Assembly (NCBI RefSeq): GCF_937973075.1
Contig: NZ_CALBWL010000057.1
Coordinates: 1 to 29,608 of the forward strand
Direction: 5' to 3'
Source of the DNA: an uncultured Campylobacter sp.
GTDB lineage: Bacteria; Campylobacterota; Campylobacteria; Campylobacterales; Campylobacteraceae
Length of the DNA: 29,608 nucleotides
The notes beneath the pieces were generated by a model. It ran no database searches. It was not told the DNA's origin and saw nothing but the letters and a program-made list of their open reading frames with translations. Made by a program: the position numbers and the translations under genes. Shown here one piece after another: positions 8,877 through 17,509 of the stretch. How positions within the stretch are numbered: the stretch's first letter is position 1; every line of letters begins with the position of its first letter.

Positions 8877-9551
8877 ATGAAAAAAAGATTTGCGGAATAC
8901 GAGTTCTCAATCGGTCTTAGGCTCACGCACTGGCTGCGTGCGCTTTGCATTACGATTTTGGTGATCACCGGATATTACATCGCCTTTGTTTTCACCGCGC
9001 CCGAGATAAATCCCGAGCCGGTGCTTTTCATGCAGGCTAAATTTAGATTCGTGCATCTGATCTTCGGCTTTGCGATGATCGGCGCGGCGATCTTTAAAAC
9101 TTATCTTTTCTTTTTCGATAAAAAGAGCAGAAAAGAGCTTTTAAGCATCAAGGATTTTTTTAGCCCGCGCGTCTGGATAGCTCAGATCAAATACTATATC
9201 TTTTTGGGCGAGCACCCGCATCTTCGCGGCGTTTATAACCCGCTACAGTTCATCTCCTATCTGGGCTTTTATCTAGTGCTATTCGTGATCTGCCTAACGG
9301 GTATGATCTTATATGTGCATGTCTATCACGAAGGGCTCGGTGGCGCGCTATACGGTCTCTTGCGCCCGCTGGAAGCTGCGATGGGCGGTCTAAGCGAAGT
9401 GCGAATGATACATCATCTTTGCATGAATATCATCATAATCTTCGTGCCGATCCACGTCTATATGGCGGTCTTTAACGCCGTCAAGGGCAGGGACGGCGCG
9501 ATGGATGCGATCGTAAGCGGCTATAAATTTAAAAAGGAAGAGCACGCTTGA
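8877..9551 (+). CDS. hydC: Hydrogenase cytochrome b subunit HydC
   Basis: The 224-residue di-haem cytochrome b anchors HydAB and transfers electrons to menaquinone. Four hydrophobic helices are visible, at about residues 19-40, 57-80, 125-148 and 178-200. Likely haem ligands are His18 and His60 (FRFVH) in the first half, and His179/180 and His193 in the fourth helix (IHHLCMN, PIHVY); the spacing resembles the Wolinella HydC ligands. It starts 3 bases after hydB; its stop overlaps the hydD TTG start. It is a normal family member with no oddities. Confidence 0.95.
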   Translation: MKKRFAEYEFSIGLRLTHWLRALCITILVITGYYIAFVFTAPEINPEPVLFMQAKFRFVHLIFGFAMIGAAIFKTYLFFFDKKSRKELLSIKDFFSPRVWIAQIKYYIFLGEHPHLRGVYNPLQFISYLGFYLVLFVICLTGMILYVHVYHEGLGGALYGLLRPLEAAMGGLSEVRMIHHLCMNIIIIFVPIHVYMAVFNAVKGRDGAMDAIVSGYKFKKEEHA

Positions 9552-10426
9552 GGGTGCTGGTACTGGGTATCGGCAACGTCATCTACGCGGACGAGGGCAT
9601 AGGCGTACACTTCGTCCGCGCGCTCGCGCAGAACTATAAATTTTATCCTAAAGCCGCTGCACGAAATTCTATGGCGGGCGAGGATTTCGCGGCGCAGAAT
9701 TTTATGCAAAATTCCGCCCAAGTCTCTGCGATACAAAATTCTACCTCGCAAAATTCCATAGAGCGCGACTCCTTGCAAAATTTTGCGGATGAGAATTCTA
9801 TCTTTAAGCAAAATTTCCCAGCAGTAAATTCAAACCGAAATTCTACTTCAGAACATTCCGCAAAGCAGGATTCAGCTTCAAATTTTACTTCGCAAAATTT
9901 AGCAATAAATTCCGCAGCGCAAAGCTCTATTAATGCGGATCTTATTACCGAAAATTCCGCCGCATCGAGCAACAGCGCGGATCAGATCCGCTTTATCGAC
10001 GGTGGGACGCTGGCTAGCTTTCTTACGCCTACGATGGCGGAATTTGATGAAATTTTGCTCGTCGATTGCATAGACGCGGAGGGCGCAAAGGGCGGCGAGG
10101 TGTATTTTTTCGACTACGACGCGATGCCTAAGCAGATCAGCTGGAGCGGCTCGGCGCACGAGATCGAAATGCTTCAAACCCTGCAGATGATGGATCTTTG
10201 CGGCGATCTGCCTCACGTTAAAATTCTAGCGGTCGTGCCGCAGCGCATTGAGGAAGCAAGCTTTAAGCTAAGCTCCGCGATTTTAGAGTCCTCAAAAATC
10301 ATGGAAAAAACGGCGCTTAAGTACCTATTGGATCTTGGTTTCGCGCATGAAAAAATCGCCGATCTCAGCGCCCAAGATATAGCGGATCGATTTGCAAAAA
10401 AGGGGCGAGATGATAGTAGCATATGA
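9548..10426 (+). CDS. hydD: Hydrogenase maturation protease HydD with a large low-complexity insertion
   Basis: This endopeptidase of the HybD/HycI family clips the C-terminus of HydB once nickel is in place. The start is TTG at 9548, overlapping the hydC stop (TTGA). The family N-terminus is VLGIGNVIYADEGIG, with the nickel-binding Glu at residue 16. After the insertion come IDGGTLASFL, ILLVDCIDA (conserved Asp) and SAHEIEML (conserved His). The family is ~175-185 residues, while this protein has 292. About 105 extra residues (nt ~9660-9980) are Asn/Ser/Ala/Gln-rich, built on a recurring Q-N-S / N-F theme. The insertion sits in a loop between recognisable core segments, so activity may survive. 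The gene overlaps hydE by 17 bases. Confidence 0.92.
   Translation: MRVLVLGIGNVIYADEGIGVHFVRALAQNYKFYPKAAARNSMAGEDFAAQNFMQNSAQVSAIQNSTSQNSIERDSLQNFADENSIFKQNFPAVNSNRNSTSEHSAKQDSASNFTSQNLAINSAAQSSINADLITENSAASSNSADQIRFIDGGTLASFLTPTMAEFDEILLVDCIDAEGAKGGEVYFFDYDAMPKQISWSGSAHEIEMLQTLQMMDLCGDLPHVKILAVVPQRIEEASFKLSSAILESSKIMEKTALKYLLDLGFAHEKIADLSAQDIADRFAKKGRDDSSI
9660..9980 (+). repeat. Asn/Ser-rich insertion in hydD, dense in RAATTY words
   Basis: A degenerate repeat region inside hydD. AAATTC, AAATTT, GAATTC or GAATTT begins at 9664, 9697, 9709, 9736, 9751, 9778, 9793, 9811, 9826, 9838, 9880, 9895, 9907 and 9952. Every interval is a multiple of three, so each copy is read as xxR-AAT-TYx, that is Asn followed by Ser or Phe. 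There are no terminal inverted repeats or target duplications of an insertion sequence. Confidence 0.8.
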
Positions 10427-12047
10427 GTTTAACTACCTTAATGAAAACGCGCTGATAGCGCACTTCTTGCTGTTTTATGCTCGCAAAAGTGCACTTGAGT
10501 TTTGCCTGAAAAAAGAGGCGAGTCTAATAAGCCTTTTCGTGCGCGGCAGTGAGGATGAAATTTTAAAATTTAGCGACGAGGCGATGCCGCTGATTCCAAA
10601 CTCCATATTTTTGGCAAAATCCTCCGTGCGCGTGGTGGATGAGGGCGGCGCCGAAGCGAAAGCGCTGAAATTTAACGGCACATTTGAAGATGCCTCCTTG
10701 GGCGATTTAAGCAAATTTTTAGAGGATGAAATTTCAAACGCAGCCAGTCAGGCTAAATTTAATAACTTTACCCCGCGAGTGATAAAGGAATACCTCGCTC
10801 GCGCCGAGCCGTCTCAAAACGAATTCGGAGTAATAAGCGGCGCTAGCGTGCTTCATGAGGGAAAATTTGAAGCGGTAAACAGGGAGAATTTTGCCCGCTT
10901 ACTAGAGTTTTGCCGCATAAACTTATTTCATGCCAGGCAGGTGCAGATTAAGCGCGGCGGCGCAACTTTCACGCTCAAAGCGGACGTGGATTTTAGCGCC
11001 GATTTTTTGATAGCCGCGGGAGTGGGCGCGCTGGATGGGATTTTTGTGAGCGATGAAAAGAGCAAAATCGCGCTCGCAGCCTTCGAAAAGCCGCTCATAA
11101 GCCTAAAAACCAATGCGATCTTTAGAAAAAACCACGAGGGCGCGCCTAAATTTTTTGACGTAAAGCTTGCGGGCGACATATTCGTGTTTGCGCTAGTGCG
11201 CGCTTTGGCAAGCGACGGGATCTATTTTTTAAGCGCAAAATGCGAAAGCGCGGCGCAAAAAGATAAAATTTTTAAAGTCGCGCCGCTGCAAAACGGCTTT
11301 TTGATCGTGCAAAACGAGGATTTTTTAAGCGGCAGTGCGAGCGCTTACCTGAAAAACTCAAACGACAAAAACTCCGCTCTTTTTGCGCTTACGTGCCGCG
11401 AAAAGGGGGTTTTGAACGACTCCAAAAAACGCGTTTTGCGCTGCTTTTTGGGCGCGGGTGCGGATGATGAGATCGCAATTTATGGCGAAAGCTCTAAAAA
11501 AATTCTGCTTAAATTTAATCTGCCGCGCAGCTTTGACGAACTTAAGGCTCAAATTTGCGCGGACGAAACGGGCGCGAAGCTGCTTGAAAATTTCAGCGCC
11601 AAATTTAACGTAAACGCAGCAAAAATCGATGAAATTTTAAAAAGCGCAAACGCGGGATTTTACAGCATCTTTAGCGTCGCCGCACAGCTTATCTGGGGGC
11701 GCGATGCGGAGTTTTTGATAGCGAGCGCGGAGGATTTTGCGGGCGGCAAAGGGGTGCGACTTGATTTTTGCACGGACGAGCGCGGCTGCGTGCAAGCGGA
11801 TAAAATTTTGCGCTCGGCGATGAGCTATGCGCTCGCAGGCGCCAATGAAAAGCTGTTTGCGTTCGGATTTTTCGATAGTTTGGGCTATTTTTTAAGCGAT
11901 CTGGCGGATGAGCGCAAAGAGGATTTTGACGTTTTGATCTTCGGCGGCGCGATGTTTAGCGGGCGCAAATTTACGGATTTGATGCTTAATCTTTGCAAAA
12001 ATTTTGACGCGAGCTTTAGCGACAGCTTCGCGCTTCAAGCTCGCTAG
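10410..12047 (+). CDS. hydE: Hydrogenase accessory protein HydE (HypF-like C-terminus)
   Basis: Placed directly after hydD, as HydE is in the hydABCDE operons of Helicobacter and Wolinella. I choose the ATG at 10410 (545 residues), with AGGGGCG at 10401-10407 as ribosome site, over a TTG 18 bases upstream. The C-terminal part LIFGGAMFSGRKFTDLML resembles the LSGGVFQNATLLNL region of HypF in this same window, which suggests a divergent carbamoyltransferase (Kae1)-like domain. The mid-region motif LLEFCRINLFHARQVQIKR is also present. No signal peptide or membrane segment is seen, so it is probably cytoplasmic. HydE is reported to be needed for active hydrogenase in the relatives; its chemistry is not settled. 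The call depends largely on position. Confidence 0.75.
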   Translation: MIVAYEFNYLNENALIAHFLLFYARKSALEFCLKKEASLISLFVRGSEDEILKFSDEAMPLIPNSIFLAKSSVRVVDEGGAEAKALKFNGTFEDASLGDLSKFLEDEISNAASQAKFNNFTPRVIKEYLARAEPSQNEFGVISGASVLHEGKFEAVNRENFARLLEFCRINLFHARQVQIKRGGATFTLKADVDFSADFLIAAGVGALDGIFVSDEKSKIALAAFEKPLISLKTNAIFRKNHEGAPKFFDVKLAGDIFVFALVRALASDGIYFLSAKCESAAQKDKIFKVAPLQNGFLIVQNEDFLSGSASAYLKNSNDKNSALFALTCREKGVLNDSKKRVLRCFLGAGADDEIAIYGESSKKILLKFNLPRSFDELKAQICADETGAKLLENFSAKFNVNAAKIDEILKSANAGFYSIFSVAAQLIWGRDAEFLIASAEDFAGGKGVRLDFCTDERGCVQADKILRSAMSYALAGANEKLFAFGFFDSLGYFLSDLADERKEDFDVLIFGGAMFSGRKFTDLMLNLCKNFDASFSDSFALQAR

Positions 12048-12332
12048 ATCGAGCGTATATGCGAATTTTCGGCAAAATTCCTAAGTCTTATCCGCAAAAC
12101 AGCGAGTTGCGCGGACATTGCGGCGCCGATAGCCGCGTCATACGGGCTAAGCTTAGCGCAAACGAGACCTTGCGAAATTTCAAAAAAGCGGCAAGGGGCG
12201 CGGAAGCGAAGGATCAAATTTTATTAAATTTAGAGCACATTTTGCAGCGCCCAGTACGCTTTGTCCGCCCGCCGCAAGCGCATTTTGCTCGCAAAACGGC
12301 TACTGCGTCGCGCAATTTATGAAAGTATGTGT

Positions 12333-15300
12333 ATGAAAGCGGCTAAATTTGAGGTTTTCGGAGCGGTGCAGGGGGTCGGGTTCCGCCCGTTCGTCTATAA
12401 GCTCGCCGTGGATTTGGGGCTGAAAGGCGAGGTTTATAACGATGGCGAGGGCGTTAAAATCATCGTTTCTGCAGCCCTTTCCGAGCCGCAAAAAGGCTCG
12501 ATTGATAAAAATTCCGCCCCTTTAAATTTAGATGAGTCAAATTCTAACGAAATTCAAGCACAGAAAGTATCGTTATCGGCTGCTCAGTCTTTAAATTCTA
12601 CCGAGTCGGATTCTAACAAGGCCGCGAACTCATCACTAAATTTTGCAAGTTCAAATTTAAACGAGAACTCCTTTTTGCCGCAGAGCATGCCGAGCTTGCC
12701 AAATGATTCGATCGGCTTGCCGCGCGATTTATTGAATGATTTAGTAAGCCTGCCTGATTTAGATTTAACGAGCTTGTCGCATGATTTGACGGATGATTTA
12801 CAAGCCGCAGTGAGCGTGAAATTTCTGCCCAACTTATCCGAGCTCAATCTAAACGGGCAGGGCTCTATCTTGCTAGCTTTATCCGAGCAAAACCTCCGCT
12901 CGCAGGATTTACAGGGCTCCAAGCGCAATCTGCAAAGTGCCGAGCAAGATCCGCGCGAAGAAGAAATTTTAAAAATTTTTGAGCAGCGACTTCGCAGCGA
13001 AGCGCCGCCGCTTTGCCGAATCGATAGGATCATCCGCACCGATCTAAATACACAAGATTTTGCGCAAAATTTTACTGATTTTAAGATCACGCAGTCCAAA
13101 GAGGGGCGTAAATTTAACCCGATTTTGCCCGATTTTGCGATCTGCGATCAGTGCAAAAAGGAGTTTTACGACCCGCAAAATCCACGCTTCCACTATCCTT
13201 TTATCAACTGCACCGATTGCGGCCCGCGCCTTAGCATCATCGCCGCGCTGCCGTATGACCGCGCAAACACCACGATGAGGGCGTTTGAGATGTGTGAGTT
13301 TTGCCGCGGCGAATACACGGATCCGCTCACGCGCCGCTATCACGCCGAGCCGATCTCCTGCCCGCACTGCGGCCCGCGGCTATTTTTATGCGGCACAGGC
13401 GGCGAAATTTTATCAAGCGGCGAGGATGCGATAGCGCGCACGGCGGAGCTTTTATGGCGCGGACAGATCGGCGCGATCAAGGGGATGGGCGGCTTTCACA
13501 TCGTCTGCGATGCGACGAACGAGCGCGCGGTACGGATGCTGCGAACGCTCAAAAAACGCCCGAGCAAGCCTTTTGCAATCATGTGTCGTGATGCAGCGCA
13601 AGTAGGGCGCGCAGCAATTTTAAGCGCGGAGGAAGAGGCGCTGATAGACTGTAACGTCAAGCCGATCGTGATTTTAAAAAAGCGTGAGTTTGTTTGGCGC
13701 ACGCTGGCGGGCTTTGCGGTGGATTTCGGCGCACAAAATTTAAAGGCGCAAAGCAAAAATTCTATATCGCCGAAATTTGCGAGCGAGCAAGAAAAATCGG
13801 CGCAAGGGCAGGGCTCTGTGCTACAAAATTTACGCAATTCCGCAGCGCAAAATTTTAGTACGCAAAGCGCTGAAAATTGCGCAAAGCAGGGGAGATTACA
13901 GAGTGCGCAAATTTTCAGTAAAACGGCGCGTCGTAATTTCGCCTGCGATATGCTAACGGCAGACGACTCGCAGTGTGCGGCAAACGAGCTAGAGCGCGCA
14001 TACGATCGGTCTGATTTGCAGCGCGCGGCTAAAAATTTGAGCTCGCTGCAAGCAGAAGGCGAGCTAGAGCTTCGACATACGACTAATGAGTTAAATTTAC
14101 AGTCCGCAGTGGATAGCCAAGACTTGCGATGCGCGGCGAAAAAGTCTGATTCTTGGTTTGCGACGGACGAGTCTATTTCGCAAAATTCGGCGAATATGCA
14201 GGGCTTGCGACATGCTGCAAATAGGGCAGATTTGCAGCGTTCGGCGAGCGAGCCGAGTCCGCAACAGACGATAAATTTGCAAGGTTCATGCTCTGCGCAG
14301 GAGTGCATGGCGGACGCGCGCGGCGCCCATTCCGATAGCGAGGGCGATTTCGTGCGTTTGCCCGCAAGCTTTTCGGCGATTTTTAGAGCAAACGCGATTT
14401 TTATCGCTCCAAGCGTGGCGCCGAACCTTAATAAAATCGGCATTTTTCTAGCCAACACTGGCGTGCATCTGCTGCTTTTTGAATACTTTGATCGCCCGAT
14501 CGTCGCTACTAGCGCCAATATCAGCGGCGAGCCCATTATTTTTAACGCCGAGGAGTTGTGCGCGAAGCTGGGCGGCGTCATCTCGTTTTACCTGGACAAT
14601 GACCGCGAAATTTTAACGCCGAGCGACGATAGTATCGCGTTTTTGCAGGAAATTAAAAAAGAAGCTGCAAGTGCGAATGCAAACGATCGCACGCACGATT
14701 TATACACGCTTGAGACCCAGGCTCACAGCGAGAATATGGCGCAAGATTTTGAAGCACCGCATGCTATGTCGCTTCCCTCGATCGATACGAAGTCCGATTT
14801 GAACGTGATTATAAAGCGGCAGCCGAATGAAAATACGTCAAACTCGAAAAGCGATGATCTGAAAAGGGCAAATTCCAAGCAAGGCTCGAAGCGTGATCCG
14901 AGTGAAGGTCTGCAAAGCTCGCAAGTAGCCGTTTGCGAGCTAAAAAATTCGCAGAATTTATCCAAAAAAGCAAAAAACGAGCAAGAAAGCGCCACGCTAG
15001 GCAGCATCTACGATGCGGCGGCAGCCGATGAAAGCGCCGATGCGGCGATAGATAGTTGTGACGCGCTCCCGGATGACGAGCGCAACGTTGTGGCATCAAA
15101 CGATGAATGCGACGGTGCATCTTTAAATTTTAAAAACGGCGTGGCATTGATTGATATGAAGCACCGCAGCCCCGAGAACGCGAAAAATTTCAAAAAAGCA
15201 AAAGGCGAGCAGGGCGCGGCAACATTGAGCGATAAATTTGGCGCCGCACCTTCAAATTTAAAAAGCGACATAGCGGCGTCAAGCGAAGTCAAGCATAATA

Positions 15301-16910
15301 TCGCAGTCCCGGATAGCGAGCACTTTGTGACCTCAAATAGCAAGCGAGGCGCGACCCCAGGCAGTCAGGACACAACATTAAATTTTAAAAACGGTGTCGC
15401 AGCGTTAAATTTCAAAAGCGCGAACGATCAAGCGAGCGGAATTTTAAATTGCGCTCTGTTTTTGCGAACATCTCGCGGAATGAATCCAAAAATTTTCCCT
15501 AGCAAATTCCAGCTCAAAGGCACTTTTCTAGCGCTCGGAGCGGAGCTTAAAAATGAGTTCGCGATCTACAAAGACGGGCAAATTTTCATCTCGCCCTACA
15601 TCGGCGATCTTAAAAACATCGCCACGAATGAGCGATTTTTCGCGCTTTTGGATATGTTCGTGCACGCCTACGAGCTGAAGTTCGACGCCGTTATCGCGGA
15701 TCTGCACCCGCAGTTTTTGCACACGCGTTTTTTCGAGCAGCGCGGATACTCCGTGGTTCGCTACCAGCATCATTTCGCGCATCTGGTGTCGAATCTAGCG
15801 CAAAACGATCTTCTTTTTAGTGGCAAAAAATACCTCGGCTTCTGCTTCGACGGCACCGGCTACGGTACGGACGGCACGATCTGGGGCGGCGAGGTGATGG
15901 TGTTTGACCCGCACGGCTACCGTCGCGTCGCAAATTTTGATGAGATCGCGCTTATTGGCGGCGAGAATGCGATAAAAAACATCTACAAACTTGCGCTCGC
16001 GCTCATATTTAAATTTAGTGCAAAGGACGCTGCGCGCGAGTTTTTGGCAAAATTTAATGCAAGCGAAGTCGCAAATTTAGAAAAAATCGCGCCGCGTTCC
16101 GTCCGCTCAAGCTCGCTAGGGCGGTTGTTCGACGCGTTTGCTGCGGTCATTTGCGACTTGCGATCCGTCAGCTTCGACGGCGAAGCGGGCATGCGACTTG
16201 AGAACCTATATATCGACGGCTGCGAGCAGAGCTACGAATTTACGCTGCGAAAGGAGGGCGAAAATTTTATCCAAAACGCGCCGCAATCCGCTTTGCAGCA
16301 GCAAAGCGCCGATGATTTGGCGCGCGAAGCGGGGCAGGGCGGTTTAAATGCGCAAAATCATAGCGACGCGAAAGATAGCTGCGCGTTGCAAGGCGATTTT
16401 AAAGAGCTTGCGAACGATGCAGCGAGTAAAAACGAGCTTGGACTAGCGGCTCAAAACATCGCCGAAGGCAGCGGCAAAAAGAATGAAAGTTCCGCCGTAA
16501 ATTCTATAAACCAAGCGTCTGCCCTAAATTTAATAAATCTTGAAAGCAAAGACGCTTCTAACGCCGATCAAGCCCCGCAAAATAGAGCTTACGCGCCGAG
16601 CTTTGGCGACGAATGCTATGTGATCGATTACAAAGAGGCGTTTTTGCAGGCTTTGCGCGATGAGCCGCGCTTGGCTGCGACGAAATTTATAAACGCCATC
16701 GCAAATTTCATCACCGATTTCGCCGAGGGCGCGGGGCTCGAGGTCGTGCTAAGCGGCGGGGTCTTTCAAAACGCGACGCTTCTAAATCTTACGTGCAAAA
16801 AGCTGCGCGAACGAGGAGTAAAATTTCATCTAAACCGCGAGATTCCGTGCAACGACAGCGGCATCGCATACGGGCAGCTCGCGGCGTATCTAAGCGAAAT
16901 TTCGCGCTAA
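12333..16910 (+). CDS. hypF: Carbamoyltransferase HypF, greatly expanded by four insertions
   Basis: HypF makes the thiocarbamate on HypE that becomes the cyanide ligands of the NiFe site. From ATG 12333 (an ATG at 12327 is also possible) it has 1525 residues, against ~750-790 in the family. The order is: acylphosphatase domain (residues ~1-47, GVGFRPFVY, NDGEG); insertion 1 (nt ~12475-12950); zinc fingers from CDQC near residue 271; YrdC-like domain (GAIKGMGGFHIVCDA, KRPSKPFAIM) broken by insertion 2 (~13720-14345) and resuming at IAPSVAPNLNKIGIF and ATSANISGEP; insertion 3 (~14665-15450); Kae1-like domain (FLRTSRGMNP, YQHHFAH, FDGTGYGTDG, GEAGMRLE) with insertion 4 (~16280-16600) before LSGGVFQN. 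The insertions are Ser/Asn/Ala/Gln/Asp-rich and lack domain features. All catalytic motifs appear kept. Confidence 0.93.
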   Translation: MKAAKFEVFGAVQGVGFRPFVYKLAVDLGLKGEVYNDGEGVKIIVSAALSEPQKGSIDKNSAPLNLDESNSNEIQAQKVSLSAAQSLNSTESDSNKAANSSLNFASSNLNENSFLPQSMPSLPNDSIGLPRDLLNDLVSLPDLDLTSLSHDLTDDLQAAVSVKFLPNLSELNLNGQGSILLALSEQNLRSQDLQGSKRNLQSAEQDPREEEILKIFEQRLRSEAPPLCRIDRIIRTDLNTQDFAQNFTDFKITQSKEGRKFNPILPDFAICDQCKKEFYDPQNPRFHYPFINCTDCGPRLSIIAALPYDRANTTMRAFEMCEFCRGEYTDPLTRRYHAEPISCPHCGPRLFLCGTGGEILSSGEDAIARTAELLWRGQIGAIKGMGGFHIVCDATNERAVRMLRTLKKRPSKPFAIMCRDAAQVGRAAILSAEEEALIDCNVKPIVILKKREFVWRTLAGFAVDFGAQNLKAQSKNSISPKFASEQEKSAQGQGSVLQNLRNSAAQNFSTQSAENCAKQGRLQSAQIFSKTARRNFACDMLTADDSQCAANELERAYDRSDLQRAAKNLSSLQAEGELELRHTTNELNLQSAVDSQDLRCAAKKSDSWFATDESISQNSANMQGLRHAANRADLQRSASEPSPQQTINLQGSCSAQECMADARGAHSDSEGDFVRLPASFSAIFRANAIFIAPSVAPNLNKIGIFLANTGVHLLLFEYFDRPIVATSANISGEPIIFNAEELCAKLGGVISFYLDNDREILTPSDDSIAFLQEIKKEAASANANDRTHDLYTLETQAHSENMAQDFEAPHAMSLPSIDTKSDLNVIIKRQPNENTSNSKSDDLKRANSKQGSKRDPSEGLQSSQVAVCELKNSQNLSKKAKNEQESATLGSIYDAAAADESADAAIDSCDALPDDERNVVASNDECDGASLNFKNGVALIDMKHRSPENAKNFKKAKGEQGAATLSDKFGAAPSNLKSDIAASSEVKHNIAVPDSEHFVTSNSKRGATPGSQDTTLNFKNGVAALNFKSANDQASGILNCALFLRTSRGMNPKIFPSKFQLKGTFLALGAELKNEFAIYKDGQIFISPYIGDLKNIATNERFFALLDMFVHAYELKFDAVIADLHPQFLHTRFFEQRGYSVVRYQHHFAHLVSNLAQNDLLFSGKKYLGFCFDGTGYGTDGTIWGGEVMVFDPHGYRRVANFDEIALIGGENAIKNIYKLALALIFKFSAKDAAREFLAKFNASEVANLEKIAPRSVRSSSLGRLFDAFAAVICDLRSVSFDGEAGMRLENLYIDGCEQSYEFTLRKEGENFIQNAPQSALQQQSADDLAREAGQGGLNAQNHSDAKDSCALQGDFKELANDAASKNELGLAAQNIAEGSGKKNESSAVNSINQASALNLINLESKDASNADQAPQNRAYAPSFGDECYVIDYKEAFLQALRDEPRLAATKFINAIANFITDFAEGAGLEVVLSGGVFQNATLLNLTCKKLRERGVKFHLNREIPCNDSGIAYGQLAAYLSEISR

Positions 16911-17148
16911 GCTCGTCCACAAAAAACGCAATTATAGCCGTTAAGCTCGCTCTTTGTAAAATTTATTAGTCTCATCTCGCCGCTAGATTTAATGAACTCT
17001 GCGTCCCACCTGCTCTTTGCGTAAATTCTAACGCTACGAGCGATAAAATCCACCGCGGCTAGCTTTTCTAAAATCGCAAAATCAGCGAACAAATTTACGC
17101 CTTGCCGTCTTCATATGTCGCAGCCGAAATGTTAAAATTTTAAAATTT

Positions 17149-17162
17149 AACGGCGCGCCGTT
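17149..17162. repeat. Perfect palindrome AACGGCGCGCCGTT
   Basis: A 14-bp perfect palindrome in the hypF-nikR gap. As RNA it would have almost no loop, so it may be a protein-binding site or chance. Confidence 0.4.
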
Positions 17163-17252
17163 GCCTGCCATAGCGTCACGCGTGCTATTACGGCGATCGA
17201 TGCAAAATTCCATCGCAGAGCATGGCCAGATACTGCATAAATCCCAAGCCAA

Positions 17253-17268
17253 GGCGCTATTTAGCGCC
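17253..17268. repeat. GC-rich hairpin GGCGCT-ATTT-AGCGCC
   Basis: A 6-bp stem with a 4-base loop, ~340 bases past hypF and ~240 before nikR. There is no T-run after it, so it is not a clear terminator. Confidence 0.35.
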
Positions 17269-17471
17269 CGCCTCTTAAATTTGGGCGCAAAATCGCGATG
17301 CGGTAAAATTTAAAACAACTTAGCGCCGTAAAATTTCATTGCGCCAGCCCTAAAATATGACGCGAAAACGCGAGCAAAATTTCAAAATACGCACGATGCC
17401 CTGGAGCTTTAAATTTTAAAAAATAAGCCGAATTAGCATGCAAAATTCTTACTATTTGAGCGGAATTTCGG

Positions 17472-17477
17472 TAAAAT
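17472..17477 (+). promoter_or_regulatory. -10 box of nikR
   Basis: GGTAAAAT (TAAAAT at 17472-17477) matches gnTAnaAT, 32 bases before the nikR ATG. A GGGGG-type ribosome site (AGGGGGAAA) precedes the start codon. Confidence 0.45.
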
Positions 17478-17509
17478 TACGTCCAAAATACGCTAAATAG
17501 GGGGAAACT

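Larger units (their letters stand above)
16911..17509. other. Intergenic region between hypF and nikR
   Basis: No convincing gene in ~600 bases. It contains a 14-bp perfect palindrome (17149-17162), a GC-rich hairpin (17253-17268), many AAATTT/AAAATTT words, and the nikR promoter and ribosome site at its end. A short minus-strand frame at 16907-17092 has only a TTG start and no ribosome site. Confidence 0.6.

Noticed and set aside
9643..9972. 109-codon minus-strand frame opposite hydD, rich in Glu-Phe
   Set aside because: It is the mirror image of the in-phase AAATTY words; no ribosome site and no neighbours on that strand.
9660..9980. CRISPR-like array in hydD
   Set aside because: The repeated unit is only ~6-7 bases, spacing is irregular, and the whole block is an open frame continuous with HydD.
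12059..12322. 87-codon plus-strand frame between hydE and hypF
   Set aside because: No good ribosome site, no recognisable family, basic/low-information composition; it overlaps the region where the hypF frame is also open upstream of its real start.
13496..14581. 361-codon minus-strand frame opposite hypF
   Set aside because: It lies over hypF insertion 2, where biased composition keeps the other strand open; no motifs, and the plus-strand HypF motifs on both sides are clear.
16907..17092. Minus-strand 61-codon frame after hypF
   Set aside because: Only a TTG start, a stop just upstream, no ribosome site, and no recognised family.
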